Position numbers and translations under genes: made by a program. Below are positions 47,500 through 56,465 of a stretch of DNA of 64,000 nucleotides, piece by piece (within the stretch, counting starts at the first letter, position 1; each line of letters opens with the position of its first letter). The notes under the pieces were generated by a model. It was not told where the DNA came from and did not search any database. It saw only the letters and a program-made list of their open reading frames with translations. The DNA lies in contig NZ_CP107939.1 of assembly GCF_036046055.1 (NCBI RefSeq), positions 4,836,001-4,900,000 on the forward strand, given 5' to 3'. This DNA is from Nocardia sp. NBC_00403 (GTDB lineage: Bacteria; Actinomycetota; Actinomycetes; Mycobacteriales; Mycobacteriaceae).

Positions 47500-48228
47500 A
47501 TGACTGCATCGAAAACCATTACTTCACTGTCCGATCGGGTCGACGCGCAACAGTGGGCCGAGCTCACCGCCGAGATCGATGCGCATGGCAGCGCGCAGAC
47601 CGGACCGTTGCTCACCCCCGGCGAATGCGCCGAGTTCGTATCGATGTGGGACGAGCGCGCTCGGTTCCGCTCGACCATCGATATGGCGCGCCATCGATTC
47701 GGCGAGGGCACCTACCGGTACTTCGGGAATCCGGTTCCGGAGCCGATCACCGCCTTGCGCGCGGCCTTCTACCGCAAACTATTGCCCATCGCCCGAACCT
47801 GGGCGGCACGTCTCGGCGACCACGCACCGTGGCCGGACGACTTCGCGGACTGGCTGGACGCCTGCCACGCTTCAGGACAGACCAGACCGACACCGATCCT
47901 GTTGCGCTACACCAGCGGTGACTGGAATGCCCTGCACCGCGACCTCTATGGCGATCTGGTGTTTCCGCTTCAGGTGGTGATCGGCCTGGACCGCCCGCGC
48001 GTCGACCACACCGGAGGCGAGTTCCTCCTCGTCGAGCAGCGCCCGCGCGCCCAGTCGAAAGGCACTGTCACAGTGCTGGAACAGGGCCACGGCTTGATCT
48101 TCACTACCCGCGACCGCCCTACCCCGAGCGCCCGAGGATGGTCGAGAGCCCCCATGCGCCATGGCGTCAGTCGTATCCGCACCGGCATCCGCCACACCCT
48201 CGGCCTGGTCCTGCACGACGCCGAATAG
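47500..48228 (+). CDS. 2OG-Fe(II) oxygenase, AlkB-like by context
   Basis: 242 residues, with AAGGAG before the ATG. The Fe(II) facial triad is visible: HxD in 'WNALHRDLYGDLVFPLQVVIGL' and a distal His in 'APMRHGVSRIRTGIRHTLGLVLHD', where Arg residues could bind 2-oxoglutarate. Position between ogt and an Ada zinc domain suggests oxidative demethylation of 1-methyladenine or 3-methylcytosine. The overall sequence is not a classical AlkB, so another 2OG hydroxylase role is possible. Confidence 0.82.
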   Translation: MTASKTITSLSDRVDAQQWAELTAEIDAHGSAQTGPLLTPGECAEFVSMWDERARFRSTIDMARHRFGEGTYRYFGNPVPEPITALRAAFYRKLLPIARTWAARLGDHAPWPDDFADWLDACHASGQTRPTPILLRYTSGDWNALHRDLYGDLVFPLQVVIGLDRPRVDHTGGEFLLVEQRPRAQSKGTVTVLEQGHGLIFTTRDRPTPSARGWSRAPMRHGVSRIRTGIRHTLGLVLHDAE

Positions 48229-48242
48229 TCAAGTCCCACACC

Positions 48243-48515
48243 ATGTCCGAGCGGATGTACACGCTCATCGACGCCGACGGCCGCCCGTACCGCACGGCGG
48301 TACCGGGCCGGTTCGGCGGTCACCGCCGCAGCAAGATCTACGGCCGTCTGGACTGTCCCGCCGCTCTGCGCGCCCTCACCCGTGGCCATTACCACCCCCA
48401 TCGCGTCTTCTTCGCCGACGAAGACACCGCCATCGGCGCAGGCTATCGCCCCTGCGCCAGCTGCATGAAGGAGCGATACGCGGTGTGGAAAGTCACCGAG
48501 CGTGGGGGTCGGTAG
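48243..48515 (+). CDS. Stand-alone Ada metal-binding-domain protein
   Basis: 90 residues. 'SKIYGRLDCPAALRALTRGHYHPHRVFFADEDTAIGAGYRPCASCMKERYAVW' matches the Ada N-terminal zinc domain, in which one cysteine accepts methyl groups from DNA phosphotriesters. The two paired cysteines of the CxxC motif and the upstream DC are present. It lacks the Ada HTH and methyltransferase domains, which are separate genes or absent here. It ends the sigma-ogt-oxygenase cluster. Confidence 0.85.
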   Translation: MSERMYTLIDADGRPYRTAVPGRFGGHRRSKIYGRLDCPAALRALTRGHYHPHRVFFADEDTAIGAGYRPCASCMKERYAVWKVTERGGR

Positions 48516-48516
48516 A

Positions 48517-49710
48517 TCAGTTCCGTGGTGATGCTGCGGGCGCGGCGGGTTGGGGAAGTAGAAATCCGAGGACGACCCCGGCGACGGGAATGGCGCACAG
48601 GGTCGTCAGCGCGGCTGCCGGGCCTTGCTTGTCCGCGATGACGCCGAGGACTGGGACGAACAGTCCGCCCGCACTGACCGCGAGCCCGAGGGTGACCCCG
48701 GCGGCGGTTCCCGGGCGGGTCGGCAGGTAGTCCTGTCCGAGCTTGACCAGCACGGCAAAAGGAATATTGACAGTGACGCCCGCAAGCACCGCGAACAGGA
48801 GTCCGAGTTCGGCATTCGGAATCAGGCGGAGCGCGGCCAGTGCGGGAAGGGCAGCGACACTACCGATTCGGATGGTGCGCAGCATTCCGACACGGTCGGC
48901 GATGCGTCCACCGAGTAGCGTGCCCGCGACACCGCCGCCGAGGAACGCGGCCAAGGCGGCGCCGCCGAGGGTGTGCGAGGAACCAAGGTGGTTGATCCAG
49001 TACAGCGCGATGAAGGTGTTCATCCCGGCATAGATGACAGACCGGACCAACTCGACCCCGGTGAGCAGAAAGAACGGCACCCACCGGTCGTGGCCATCGA
49101 TCCTGGGCTGCACAACGGTATTTTGGATTCGACGGTGCTGGTAGCGCCACAGCACGAACCCCATCAACACAGCGGGCGGAATGAAGAGCGCGGTGGCGCC
49201 GACACCGAGCGAGACCAGCGCTGGCGTCGCCAAAGCCGGTGCCAGGAAGAACCCGACGCTGCCGCCGGCCGCGAAGAGGCTCATCGCCATCGCGCTGTGC
49301 CCCGCGTCGCGGCGCGCGTCGCGCCCGGCCGCGGGATGGAATGCGGCGACGCCGATCCCCGAGAGCAGGAGTAACGCCCACACCAGCGGATAGGTGGGTG
49401 CGAGGCCTGCGAGTCCCGCACCGAGGCCCGCGGTCACGACGCCGACAGGCGCAAGCCACAGGATCCGCCGTCGATCGGCCAGCAGGCCGAGGATCGGTTG
49501 CGGCAGTGCGCTTCCCAATGTGGCCGCGAGCGCAAGACCGGCTGCCTGGGCGTAGCTGTAGTCGCGTTCCAGTACGAAGAACGGGATGCTCGCAGGCACC
49601 AGTCCCTGATAGAAGTCGTCGACCGCATGCGCGATCACCCAGTACCGCATCCGTTGCCACGCCGATTCCACCGGCATGGTGGATGCGGCTTCGACCGGCG
49701 TATTCACCAT
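48517..49710 (-). CDS. MFS transporter (fosmidomycin-resistance Fsr-like)
   Basis: 397 residues, 12 predicted spans. 'YWVIAHAVDDFYQGLVPASIPFFVLERDYSYAQAAGLALAATLGSALPQPILGLLADR' and 'GIGVAAFHPAAGRDARR' follow the Fsr family (the AAFHPxA element is typical). It probably exports a small toxic molecule. The stop at 48517 is one base from the convergent Ada-domain gene. An AraC regulator is divergent. Confidence 0.88.
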   Translation of the reverse strand: MVNTPVEAASTMPVESAWQRMRYWVIAHAVDDFYQGLVPASIPFFVLERDYSYAQAAGLALAATLGSALPQPILGLLADRRRILWLAPVGVVTAGLGAGLAGLAPTYPLVWALLLLSGIGVAAFHPAAGRDARRDAGHSAMAMSLFAAGGSVGFFLAPALATPALVSLGVGATALFIPPAVLMGFVLWRYQHRRIQNTVVQPRIDGHDRWVPFFLLTGVELVRSVIYAGMNTFIALYWINHLGSSHTLGGAALAAFLGGGVAGTLLGGRIADRVGMLRTIRIGSVAALPALAALRLIPNAELGLLFAVLAGVTVNIPFAVLVKLGQDYLPTRPGTAAGVTLGLAVSAGGLFVPVLGVIADKQGPAAALTTLCAIPVAGVVLGFLLPQPAAPAASPRN

Positions 49711-49790
49711 CGCTGACCACCATTTCCCTCGTTGTCGATGGTCAGCGTAGGGAAAGGCGATCTGGCTGGCTTCCGATAAAATGCCGAGTT

Positions 49791-50546
49791 GTGTCGATAA
49801 TCCGCCATGACGATCGAACTACGGTGGCCCACGACCTCCCCGGGGGATCACGCATCGAGCGGCACCGGCACACCGAGCACCAAATCGTGTATCCGAGTGC
49901 CGGGGTGGCAGAGGTACGCACCGAGGCAGGCTGCTGGATCGCCCCCGCCGATCGGGCGATCTGGATTCCCGCCGGGTGCTGGCACGAGCACCACTTCTAC
50001 GGGCCGACCCGATTCCACTGTGTCGGCTTCCCCTCCGACGAATCGGTGTGCTGGGCAACACCTTCCGTACTCACGGCACTCCCGCTGGTCCGCGAACTCA
50101 TCATCGCCTGTTCGACCTCCGGCCAGCTGCCCGAGGCGGAGGCGGCCCGGCTGCGGCAAGTCCTACTCGACCAACTGCGCCGCAGCCCCGAACAACAACT
50201 CCGCTTGCCTGCCGCCGCCGATGCGCGGCTCCGGAAAGCTTGCGCGCTGGTCGAAGACGACCTCTCCGTGGTGTGGTCACTCGCCGACTTGGGTGTCCGG
50301 GTTGGTGCAGGCGAACGAACCCTCACCCGGTTGTTCCGCACCGAATTCGCCATGACTTACCCCCAATGGCGAACCCAGCTGCGCTTGCATCGGGCGGTGC
50401 AACTGCTCGCCGACGGCGTCGCGGTGACGGCGGTCGCCCATCGCTGCGGATGGGCGTCGACCAGTGCGTTCATCGATGTCTACCGCCGGATGCTCGGGCA
50501 TACACCGGGGACCTATCACGCCGATCGAGACCTGAAACGGTGGTAA
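49791..50546 (+). CDS. AraC-family transcriptional regulator
   Basis: 251 residues from GTG 49791. Cupin N-terminal sensor ('SRIERHRHTEHQIVYPSAGVAEVRTEAGCWIAPADRAIWIPAGCWHEHHF') and C-terminal double HTH ('WSLADLGVRVGAGERTLTRLFRTEFAMTYPQWRTQLRLHRAVQLLADGVAVTAVAHRCGWASTSAFIDVYRRMLGHTPG'). It is divergent from the Fsr-like transporter, its probable target. Confidence 0.92.
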   Translation: MSIIRHDDRTTVAHDLPGGSRIERHRHTEHQIVYPSAGVAEVRTEAGCWIAPADRAIWIPAGCWHEHHFYGPTRFHCVGFPSDESVCWATPSVLTALPLVRELIIACSTSGQLPEAEAARLRQVLLDQLRRSPEQQLRLPAAADARLRKACALVEDDLSVVWSLADLGVRVGAGERTLTRLFRTEFAMTYPQWRTQLRLHRAVQLLADGVAVTAVAHRCGWASTSAFIDVYRRMLGHTPGTYHADRDLKRW

Positions 50547-50572
50547 GGCCGAAGCTCGGATTCCGCTGATGG

Positions 50573-51067
50573 TCAAGTGAGGTCGGAGACGCCGGTGACC
50601 GCGTCGCCATCGACGTGTACCCGAGCTCGCAGCCCGGTGCCGATGAGTCGACGGGCCGCGATATTGCCCGGTGTCGTCGTCGCCGTGATTCGGCACGCGC
50701 CGGTCTCGGCGGCAAGTCTGCGTAGCTGCGCGGTGACAATGCTGCCGATTCCGCGGCCGCGGTGCGACCGGCCGATCCAGATTCCCGCCTCCAGGTCGTT
50801 CCCACGAGGTTCGAGCCGGGCAGCTCCGACCGCCTCGCCGTCGACCGTGATGACAAAGGTCCGTTCGCTCGGGCGGGTGGGATGCAGGGCGCGTCCGCGA
50901 TGGAATTCGACGAACGCGTGCCTGCGCTGCGGTGTCCATCCCGGTGGTCCGTCGACAGCCGCCATCACCTCGAACGGGTCGGCATCGGCGACCGCCGCGT
51001 CGAGCAGCGGTCGCAGGTTTTCCTCGCTGAGCTCCTCGAGCGTGACGGACGGCGGAAGTTCGTTCAC
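50573..51067 (-). CDS. GNAT-family N-acetyltransferase
   Basis: 164 residues. The acetyl-CoA loop is 'IWIGRSHRGRGIGSIVTAQLRRLAAETGACRITATTTPGNIAARRLIGTG'. The start at 51067 is followed by the acidic helix 'LEELSEENLRPLLDAAVADADPFEVM'. Substrate unknown. Confidence 0.88.
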   Translation of the reverse strand: MNELPPSVTLEELSEENLRPLLDAAVADADPFEVMAAVDGPPGWTPQRRHAFVEFHRGRALHPTRPSERTFVITVDGEAVGAARLEPRGNDLEAGIWIGRSHRGRGIGSIVTAQLRRLAAETGACRITATTTPGNIAARRLIGTGLRARVHVDGDAVTGVSDLT

Positions 51068-51226
51068 AGTGTCGAGGCTCCCCTGGCGCGCCGCAGGCAG
51101 TCAACAGGTTTACAACGACGCAGCTGGATACGACCGTGACCGCACAGTGTGCTGACATCGTTTCGACAGCTTGCTCGATCGCGAGCCGAGTACGACGCCA
51201 TGACCCCCCGGACCACGCAGCGCGGG

Positions 51227-51736
51227 TCAGCGGAAGCGTAGGAGCATCGCCAGGCTGGTGGTGCCCGCTCGGTTGATGATCTCGGAGCCCGCCACCTCGA
51301 CGAAGCCGAGGCGGGTGTAGAGGTGGCGGGCAGGGTTGTCGGCGCGGACGCTGAGGCTCATGCCGCCGTAGCGGGTTCGGGCGTCATCGAGGAGGCGGGC
51401 CAGCAGCGCGGTGCCCAGGCCGGTGCCACGCGCGGCGGGGCTGGTGGCGATGGCGAGCTCGGGGATGTCGTCGGCGACGTAGCCGTATCCGGCGTTCTCC
51501 TTGTCGAACAGGCGAATCCATGCGGCCCCTTGCGGCTGCTCGGCCGAAGCGCCGCCGACGACGCCGAGATCGCCCTCGGTGCCCCACTTCTCGACGTAGC
51601 GGGCAAGTTCCGGAACCGCACGTAGGTCATCGGGGGTGGGTGTGCCCTGTTCCGCAGCGTGCGAGGCCTCATACAGCATGCTCCAGAGAAACGGTTCGTC
51701 GTCGGTTTCCGCGGGGCGGAGAAACAGTGATGCCAT
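51227..51736 (-). CDS. GNAT-family N-acetyltransferase
   Basis: 169 residues from ATG 51736. 'IATSPAARGTGLGTALLARLLDDARTRYGGMSLSVRADNPARHLYTRLGFVEV' is the GNAT core. N-terminal 'LFLRPAETDDEPFLWSMLYEAS' fits the same family. Substrate unknown. The preceding 159 bases hold no gene. Confidence 0.88.
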   Translation of the reverse strand: MASLFLRPAETDDEPFLWSMLYEASHAAEQGTPTPDDLRAVPELARYVEKWGTEGDLGVVGGASAEQPQGAAWIRLFDKENAGYGYVADDIPELAIATSPAARGTGLGTALLARLLDDARTRYGGMSLSVRADNPARHLYTRLGFVEVAGSEIINRAGTTSLAMLLRFR

Positions 51737-51800
51737 GCTCGACGACGATAGTGACCCCGGGACATGGCAAGCCATCGGGAACAGGGTTGCGCTGCCGCGA

Positions 51801-52382
51801 TCAGCCTCCGGGCGGCAAGAGCGGGACGACCGCTTCCGCGATCTCGGTGGCGGCGGCGCAGGGGGAGAGTTTGCGAGGGTGCAGTCCGCGCGGGTCGTCC
51901 ACCAGGATGTAGAGCGATCCGTTCTTCATGTCGACGTTGATCGTGCAGCCGCCCGGCACGTCGGGGCGGGCTTCATAGCGCAGCGCTCTGCGGCCGGCGA
52001 TGGTCAGATCTGTTGCGGTGGCAAATTTTTCACGAACTCGAGCGAGGGTGCCGTTGGTGGTCTGCACACGGAATGTGTAGGCACTCTGCGCAACGAACAG
52101 GCAGCCCTTCCAGCGCGCGTCGCCGGTGCTCTCCTGTCTGGTGGCAGGGGGACGCGCGTCCCACTGATGGGATGCCAGGAACGACGGTGTCAGTGCGGTG
52201 CACGGATCGAAGGACGTGCTCTGCCCCGATCCGCTCGTCGGCGCGCCGAGCGCCGCCGAGGATGGTCTGGCGGTTATCGACGTTGCCGAAGGCCGCGGCT
52301 CACCGCCGCATCCGCCGAGCACGGTCACCACGAGCGCGACCGCCGCGACCCCGGCCGACCGGCTACCGGCGCCGCGCCTCAT
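51801..52382 (-). CDS. DUF3558-like secreted lipoprotein
   Basis: 193 residues. Lipobox 'VTVLGGC' places the lipidated Cys at residue ~25; a Ser/Thr-rich linker is followed by 'FDPCTALTPSFLASHQWDARPP', 'GCLFVAQSAYTFRVQTTNGTL' and 'CTINVDMKNGSLYILVDDPRG', the pattern of mycobacterial DUF3558 lipoproteins. Its start overlaps the upstream gene's stop by four bases. Confidence 0.82.
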   Translation of the reverse strand: MRRGAGSRSAGVAAVALVVTVLGGCGGEPRPSATSITARPSSAALGAPTSGSGQSTSFDPCTALTPSFLASHQWDARPPATRQESTGDARWKGCLFVAQSAYTFRVQTTNGTLARVREKFATATDLTIAGRRALRYEARPDVPGGCTINVDMKNGSLYILVDDPRGLHPRKLSPCAAATEIAEAVVPLLPPGG

Positions 52383-52768
52383 GTGGTGATCTCACGCATC
52401 TGCCCGGCGAACTCGGCGTCGGTGCGCTCGAAGGCTTCGCGAATGGCGGTGAACAGGGTCTGGATCTCGGTGGCGGCCGCGATGTAGTCCCCGAGGGTGT
52501 CATAGGCGTTGTTGGGCCCGCCGAATGCCTTCTCCCGAAATAGCTGGACCAGCTCCATCGCCGACGACAGCCGAGGGTTGTCTTCGCCGAGACCCCAGTA
52601 CTCGCGCTCGCCGAGTGCGCGCGCGTCGTTCTGGGCCGAGGACAGGTCGATGATCAGGTCTCGGCAGGCCCTGTCGATGTCGAGGAACGCCTGCGGCGCC
52701 ATCCGCACCTTCAGCGCCCCCGTCTTCGCGTCCTCGATGTACACACTGAACGGACTGTCAGCAGCCAT
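52379..52768 (-). CDS. Conserved hypothetical helical protein, partner of the lipoprotein
   Basis: 129 residues from ATG 52768, with AAGGGG about ten bases upstream. Predominantly helical and acidic, with 'FSVYIEDAKTGALKVRMAPQAFLDIDRACRDLIIDLSSAQNDA' and 'NNAYDTLGDYIAAATEIQTLFTAIREAFERTD'. The size and repeating helical pattern recall WXG100-like or ESX-associated proteins, but there is no WXG motif. It is translationally coupled to the lipoprotein gene. Confidence 0.7.
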   Translation of the reverse strand: MAADSPFSVYIEDAKTGALKVRMAPQAFLDIDRACRDLIIDLSSAQNDARALGEREYWGLGEDNPRLSSAMELVQLFREKAFGGPNNAYDTLGDYIAAATEIQTLFTAIREAFERTDAEFAGQMREITT

Positions 52769-52806
52769 GGCGGTCGCCCCTTCCACTAGCTCCATCTGAT
52801 CAATAA

Positions 52807-53058
52807 GACGCACCTGATCGCGAGCCGGTTCCATCGAAGCACAGAAATCACCGGTTCGAGTGGCGCAAAACAGACAAGTGGCGGCTGCGGGCGATCGGCG
52901 AATTCGCCGCCGGCGGAACCACTTACCGGTTCCTGGAGGCGCGGTTGCCGTGGGCGACTGCGCCGTATGTCCTATTCAGCGTGCTCGATGAGCTGGTCAT
53001 CGAGCTCCCGACAGCGCCGAGTATTCACCCGATTCGTGGTGCGTGGCCCGGCACGTGA
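52807..53058 (+). pseudogene. Possible gene remnant without a start
   Basis: An 83-codon open frame between two stops contains no ATG or GTG before its conserved-looking core. It encodes 'HRFEWRKTDKWRLRAIGEF', then 'TTYRFLEARLPWATAPYVLF'. From about 52850 to 53020 third positions are mostly G or C, as in genes here. It looks like the 3' end of a decayed gene; no family is recognised. Confidence 0.35.
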
Positions 53059-53113
53059 GCACCTCACCCGGGTGCTCGCCGCGTTGGTATGATCCGGTGT
53101 TGGCGAGTGGCCA

Positions 53114-55240
53114 TCAGGACAGCGTGGGCGCGGGCTGCTCGACATGTTCGGTGACCATGGTGCTCGGTCGAGGTGGTCCACCCGCTCCGGGCATCCACCA
53201 ATTCGCGCGACCCATCAGCTTGACCAGCGCCGGGACCAGCAGCATTCGGACCAGGGTTGCGTCCACGATCAGCGCGATGATCATGCCGAGTCCGAGGAAG
53301 CGCATCGGTGTCAGTGGCGAGAGGGTGAACGCGCCGGTGACGAGGATGAGCAAGGTGGCGGCCGCGGTGATCACCCTGGCAGTCTTGACCGTGCCGATGC
53401 GAACGGCGGCGGCGGTGTCGGCGCCCGCATGGTGTGCCTCCACCATGCGGGAGAGCAGGAAAACCTCATAGTCGGTGGACAATCCGAAGACCACGGCGAT
53501 GATCAACACCAGCATGCCGGCCGCGAGTGGGGCGGGACTGATGTCGAGCACGTCGGCGAGATTGCCGTCGTAGAAGATCCAGGTGAGCACGCCGAATGTT
53601 GCGGCGAGGCTGAGAATTGCCATGACGACCGCCTTGAACGGCAGCACGATCGAGCGGAACGCGGCCGACAACAGCAGCACAGTGGCTGCCACCATGGTCA
53701 GGATCATCCACGGCATCCTTGCCACGATCGAATCGACGCTGTCGACGGTCGCCGCGGTATCGCCACCGACGCGAAGTGTGGTCGCCGCTGGAGGATTCAG
53801 GTTCCGTATGGCTTCGACGGTCGCGGCGGCGGCTTCACTGCGATCTGCGGCGGACAGGAAAGCGTGCAGGACGACGAAGTCTTCTGCGCGCCCGACCTGG
53901 AACACCTGACCGACACCGTCGGCCGCGCCGATGTCATGGGTGGCCGCATCGACCGCCGCCGCGTTCGGCGGAGTCCCGTCCCGGCCGCGCAGCACCGCGG
54001 TGACGCCACTGCTCGCCGCCGGGAAATTTGCGGTGAGTTCTTCTACCACACTGCGCATTTCATTGTCGGGAGGCAGGGCACGCTGATCGATGTCGCCGAG
54101 CCGCACTCCCGTCAACGGACCCGCGAGCACCAGCAGCACGGCGCCGACGGCGACCGCGACAAGACCGGGCCGCCGCAGCACACCGTCCACGACGCGACCC
54201 CAGAATCGTTCGGTCCGCTGCTCGGGTATGGTCTGCCCGATCCGAGCGCCGAACAGCGCCAGCATCGCGGGCAGCACCGTGAGCGACAAGCCCGCCGCGA
54301 GTGTGACGGCCGCGATAGCACCGAATCCGAGCGACCGCAGCACCGCCTGGGGATAAATGAAAGTGCCTGCGAAGGCACAGATCAGCAGCAGGGCGGAGAA
54401 GGCGACGGTGCGACCGGCTGTGGCGCAGGTCCTTTCGATCGCCGCGGCGACGGTGTGTCCCTCCGCGACTTCCTCACGGAACCGGGTCACCATGAACAGC
54501 CCGTAGTCGATCGCCATGCCGAGCCCGAGCAGCGACGCGATATTGAGCGCGAACGTGCTGACCTCGGTGACCTCGCCGAGCACACGAATCGCGCCCATCG
54601 AGCCGAGTACCGCGAGCAGCCCGACGGTCACCGGAAGCGATGCGGCCACCACACCACCGAAAAGCAGGACAAGGATCAGCAGCGTGATCGGTAGCGAAAT
54701 TGATTCGGCCACCACCAGATCGTGCTGCGACTGGCCATTGATTTCGGTCGCCAACGCGCTGTAGCCCGACAGTTGGGTATGGATCCCAGGAACCTGCAGT
54801 CCCGCTTCGATATCGGGGTAGGCGTGGACGCGCCGGGTTTCGTCGCCGGCGGTGAACACCACGGCCAGCGCCTTCCTGCCGTCGGCGGAGCGCAGGAACC
54901 CTTTGCTCGGTGGCACGCTGCTCCAGTAGGACTGGATCGGGCGCTCCAGTAGCGTCGGATCGATCCGGCCGAGCGCCTCCTGGATGCGCGGGCCGATGTC
55001 GTCGAGGGTGTGACCCTCCGGTGCGGTGTAGAGCGCGACGACGTCGGGGTTCTGCGGTCCGAAATGTTCGCGAACCACCTGATCGACCAGCGCTGATTCG
55101 CTGGTCGGGTCGGTGAATCCGCCCGCGCTGACCTCGTCGGCCGCGCCCGTGCCGAGCACACCGAACAGCAGCATTGCCCCGACAACGACGGCGAGCACCG
55201 CGCGTGGACGCGCGATGATGAAGCGAGCCGAGGTGATCAC
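53114..55240 (-). CDS. MMPL/RND-family lipid transporter (last gene of nlt operon)
   Basis: 708 residues, GTG start at 55240 overlapping the acyltransferase stop by four bases (GTGA). Two six-span halves each follow a large periplasmic loop. The proton-relay motifs GxxxDY appear twice: 'LGLGMAIDYGLFMVTRFREE' and 'VFGLSTDYEVFLLSRMVEA'. Mycobacterial MmpL proteins export complex lipids, and many are paired with Pap acyltransferases, as here. It likely exports the operon's acylated product. Confidence 0.9.
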   Translation of the reverse strand: MITSARFIIARPRAVLAVVVGAMLLFGVLGTGAADEVSAGGFTDPTSESALVDQVVREHFGPQNPDVVALYTAPEGHTLDDIGPRIQEALGRIDPTLLERPIQSYWSSVPPSKGFLRSADGRKALAVVFTAGDETRRVHAYPDIEAGLQVPGIHTQLSGYSALATEINGQSQHDLVVAESISLPITLLILVLLFGGVVAASLPVTVGLLAVLGSMGAIRVLGEVTEVSTFALNIASLLGLGMAIDYGLFMVTRFREEVAEGHTVAAAIERTCATAGRTVAFSALLLICAFAGTFIYPQAVLRSLGFGAIAAVTLAAGLSLTVLPAMLALFGARIGQTIPEQRTERFWGRVVDGVLRRPGLVAVAVGAVLLVLAGPLTGVRLGDIDQRALPPDNEMRSVVEELTANFPAASSGVTAVLRGRDGTPPNAAAVDAATHDIGAADGVGQVFQVGRAEDFVVLHAFLSAADRSEAAAATVEAIRNLNPPAATTLRVGGDTAATVDSVDSIVARMPWMILTMVAATVLLLSAAFRSIVLPFKAVVMAILSLAATFGVLTWIFYDGNLADVLDISPAPLAAGMLVLIIAVVFGLSTDYEVFLLSRMVEAHHAGADTAAAVRIGTVKTARVITAAATLLILVTGAFTLSPLTPMRFLGLGMIIALIVDATLVRMLLVPALVKLMGRANWWMPGAGGPPRPSTMVTEHVEQPAPTLS

Positions 55241-56433
55241 TGCTTTTCCCTGACCGGTAGCTCTTGCTCGAGCCGGGCGACAATGTGGTCGAGGAGTGCC
55301 TCGAGCCGGGCCTCGATGCCGACGCCGTTGCGGCACGACACCGACACTTCGGTCTTGCCACCGGACTCCACGAGACCGAACAGCAATGGCATCGCGACGC
55401 TGTGCTGCGGCACCACGCGAATGGTCGTCGGCCGGAAGCCCGGCGGCGAGAGGGCGTCGAGGTCGAACGCGCCGACATGAGAGACTATGGCGGAGGCCAG
55501 ATTTCGGCCGTACCGGGAACCGAGCCAGTTCGTGGTGCGCAGGATCGCCCGGCCGACGAGGTCCGGTATCCGCACCAGACCGCTGTTGTCCATCTGGTTC
55601 AATTCGCGCCGTTGCGCAAGACCGGCCTTGATCTGCGCCTTGGCCACGGTCCAGTCCTGGCCGGGTTCGAGATCCAGGAACAGCGGCAGCGCCAGGTTCG
55701 CGGTCGAGCGCAGTTGCGGATCGTGCCTGCGCAGATCGACCGGCATCATGATTCGGGAAGGGCCCTCGGTCTGTTCCGCCAGGATGGCCGCGACGCGCGC
55801 GACGCCACCCGACCCGGTCGCGTCGATCGTCCGGTGTCGCAGCAGATGTCGTGGTCGCCCCGGTTCCTGGCGGCCGCGCCCGACCGCGCTCCGATACTTC
55901 GGCAGCGGCAGTGTCGCCTTGCCCGGCGGCGTCCCGATCCGGGCTACCAGCTGGTAGTCGGCGACGGGGTCCGGCATTGCGTCCGGTGTCTCGCCGCGCA
56001 GTACTTTGAGCACGTTGGTCATCCAGAGCACCATGCCCATGCCGTCCATGACCCCGTGGAAGGCGCGGAATAGCAGTGTGACCGGCTCGGCCGTCAGCAA
56101 CACCACCTCGGCCGTTGCTCCGAGAGAGGGCGCGATAGGGCTGGTGAGCACGTGATCGGTTTCGAGGTCGGGGTACTGAACGGTATGGCCGTCCACGACC
56201 CGCACCGCCGGAGCGATGCCGCTGTCGACCCACTCGCCACCCATGCGCCGCAACCGCGCGCCGGGGCATGCATCGGACGCCACGGCCACTGCCTGGCGCA
56301 GGGCCTCTCGGTCGATGATCCCTTCCCCGTGGATCATCGCCTGCATGAGGAACGGCGGTGCCAATTGCCGCATCGGGAAGTACATCCGCTCGGTGGGAGA
56401 GATCGGCCGGCGGAAGACGCTGTCGTTGCCCAT
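55237..56433 (-). CDS. PapA/condensation-domain-like acyltransferase
   Basis: 398 residues from ATG 56433, with GGAGG seven bases upstream. The acyltransferase motif appears as 'LLFRAFHGVMDGMGM', that is HxxxDG with Phe in place of the first His of HHxxxDG. 'SRIMMPVDLRRHD', 'TANLALPLFLDLEPG' and a C-terminal beta-rich region complete the condensation-type fold. Related Pap enzymes transfer acyl chains to lipid hydroxyls. It is coupled to the MMPL gene and 32 bases from nltD. Confidence 0.82.
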   Translation of the reverse strand: MGNDSVFRRPISPTERMYFPMRQLAPPFLMQAMIHGEGIIDREALRQAVAVASDACPGARLRRMGGEWVDSGIAPAVRVVDGHTVQYPDLETDHVLTSPIAPSLGATAEVVLLTAEPVTLLFRAFHGVMDGMGMVLWMTNVLKVLRGETPDAMPDPVADYQLVARIGTPPGKATLPLPKYRSAVGRGRQEPGRPRHLLRHRTIDATGSGGVARVAAILAEQTEGPSRIMMPVDLRRHDPQLRSTANLALPLFLDLEPGQDWTVAKAQIKAGLAQRRELNQMDNSGLVRIPDLVGRAILRTTNWLGSRYGRNLASAIVSHVGAFDLDALSPPGFRPTTIRVVPQHSVAMPLLFGLVESGGKTEVSVSCRNGVGIEARLEALLDHIVARLEQELPVREKQ

Positions 56434-56465
56434 GATTGCCTCCATTGACGACAAAGTTCGCGACG

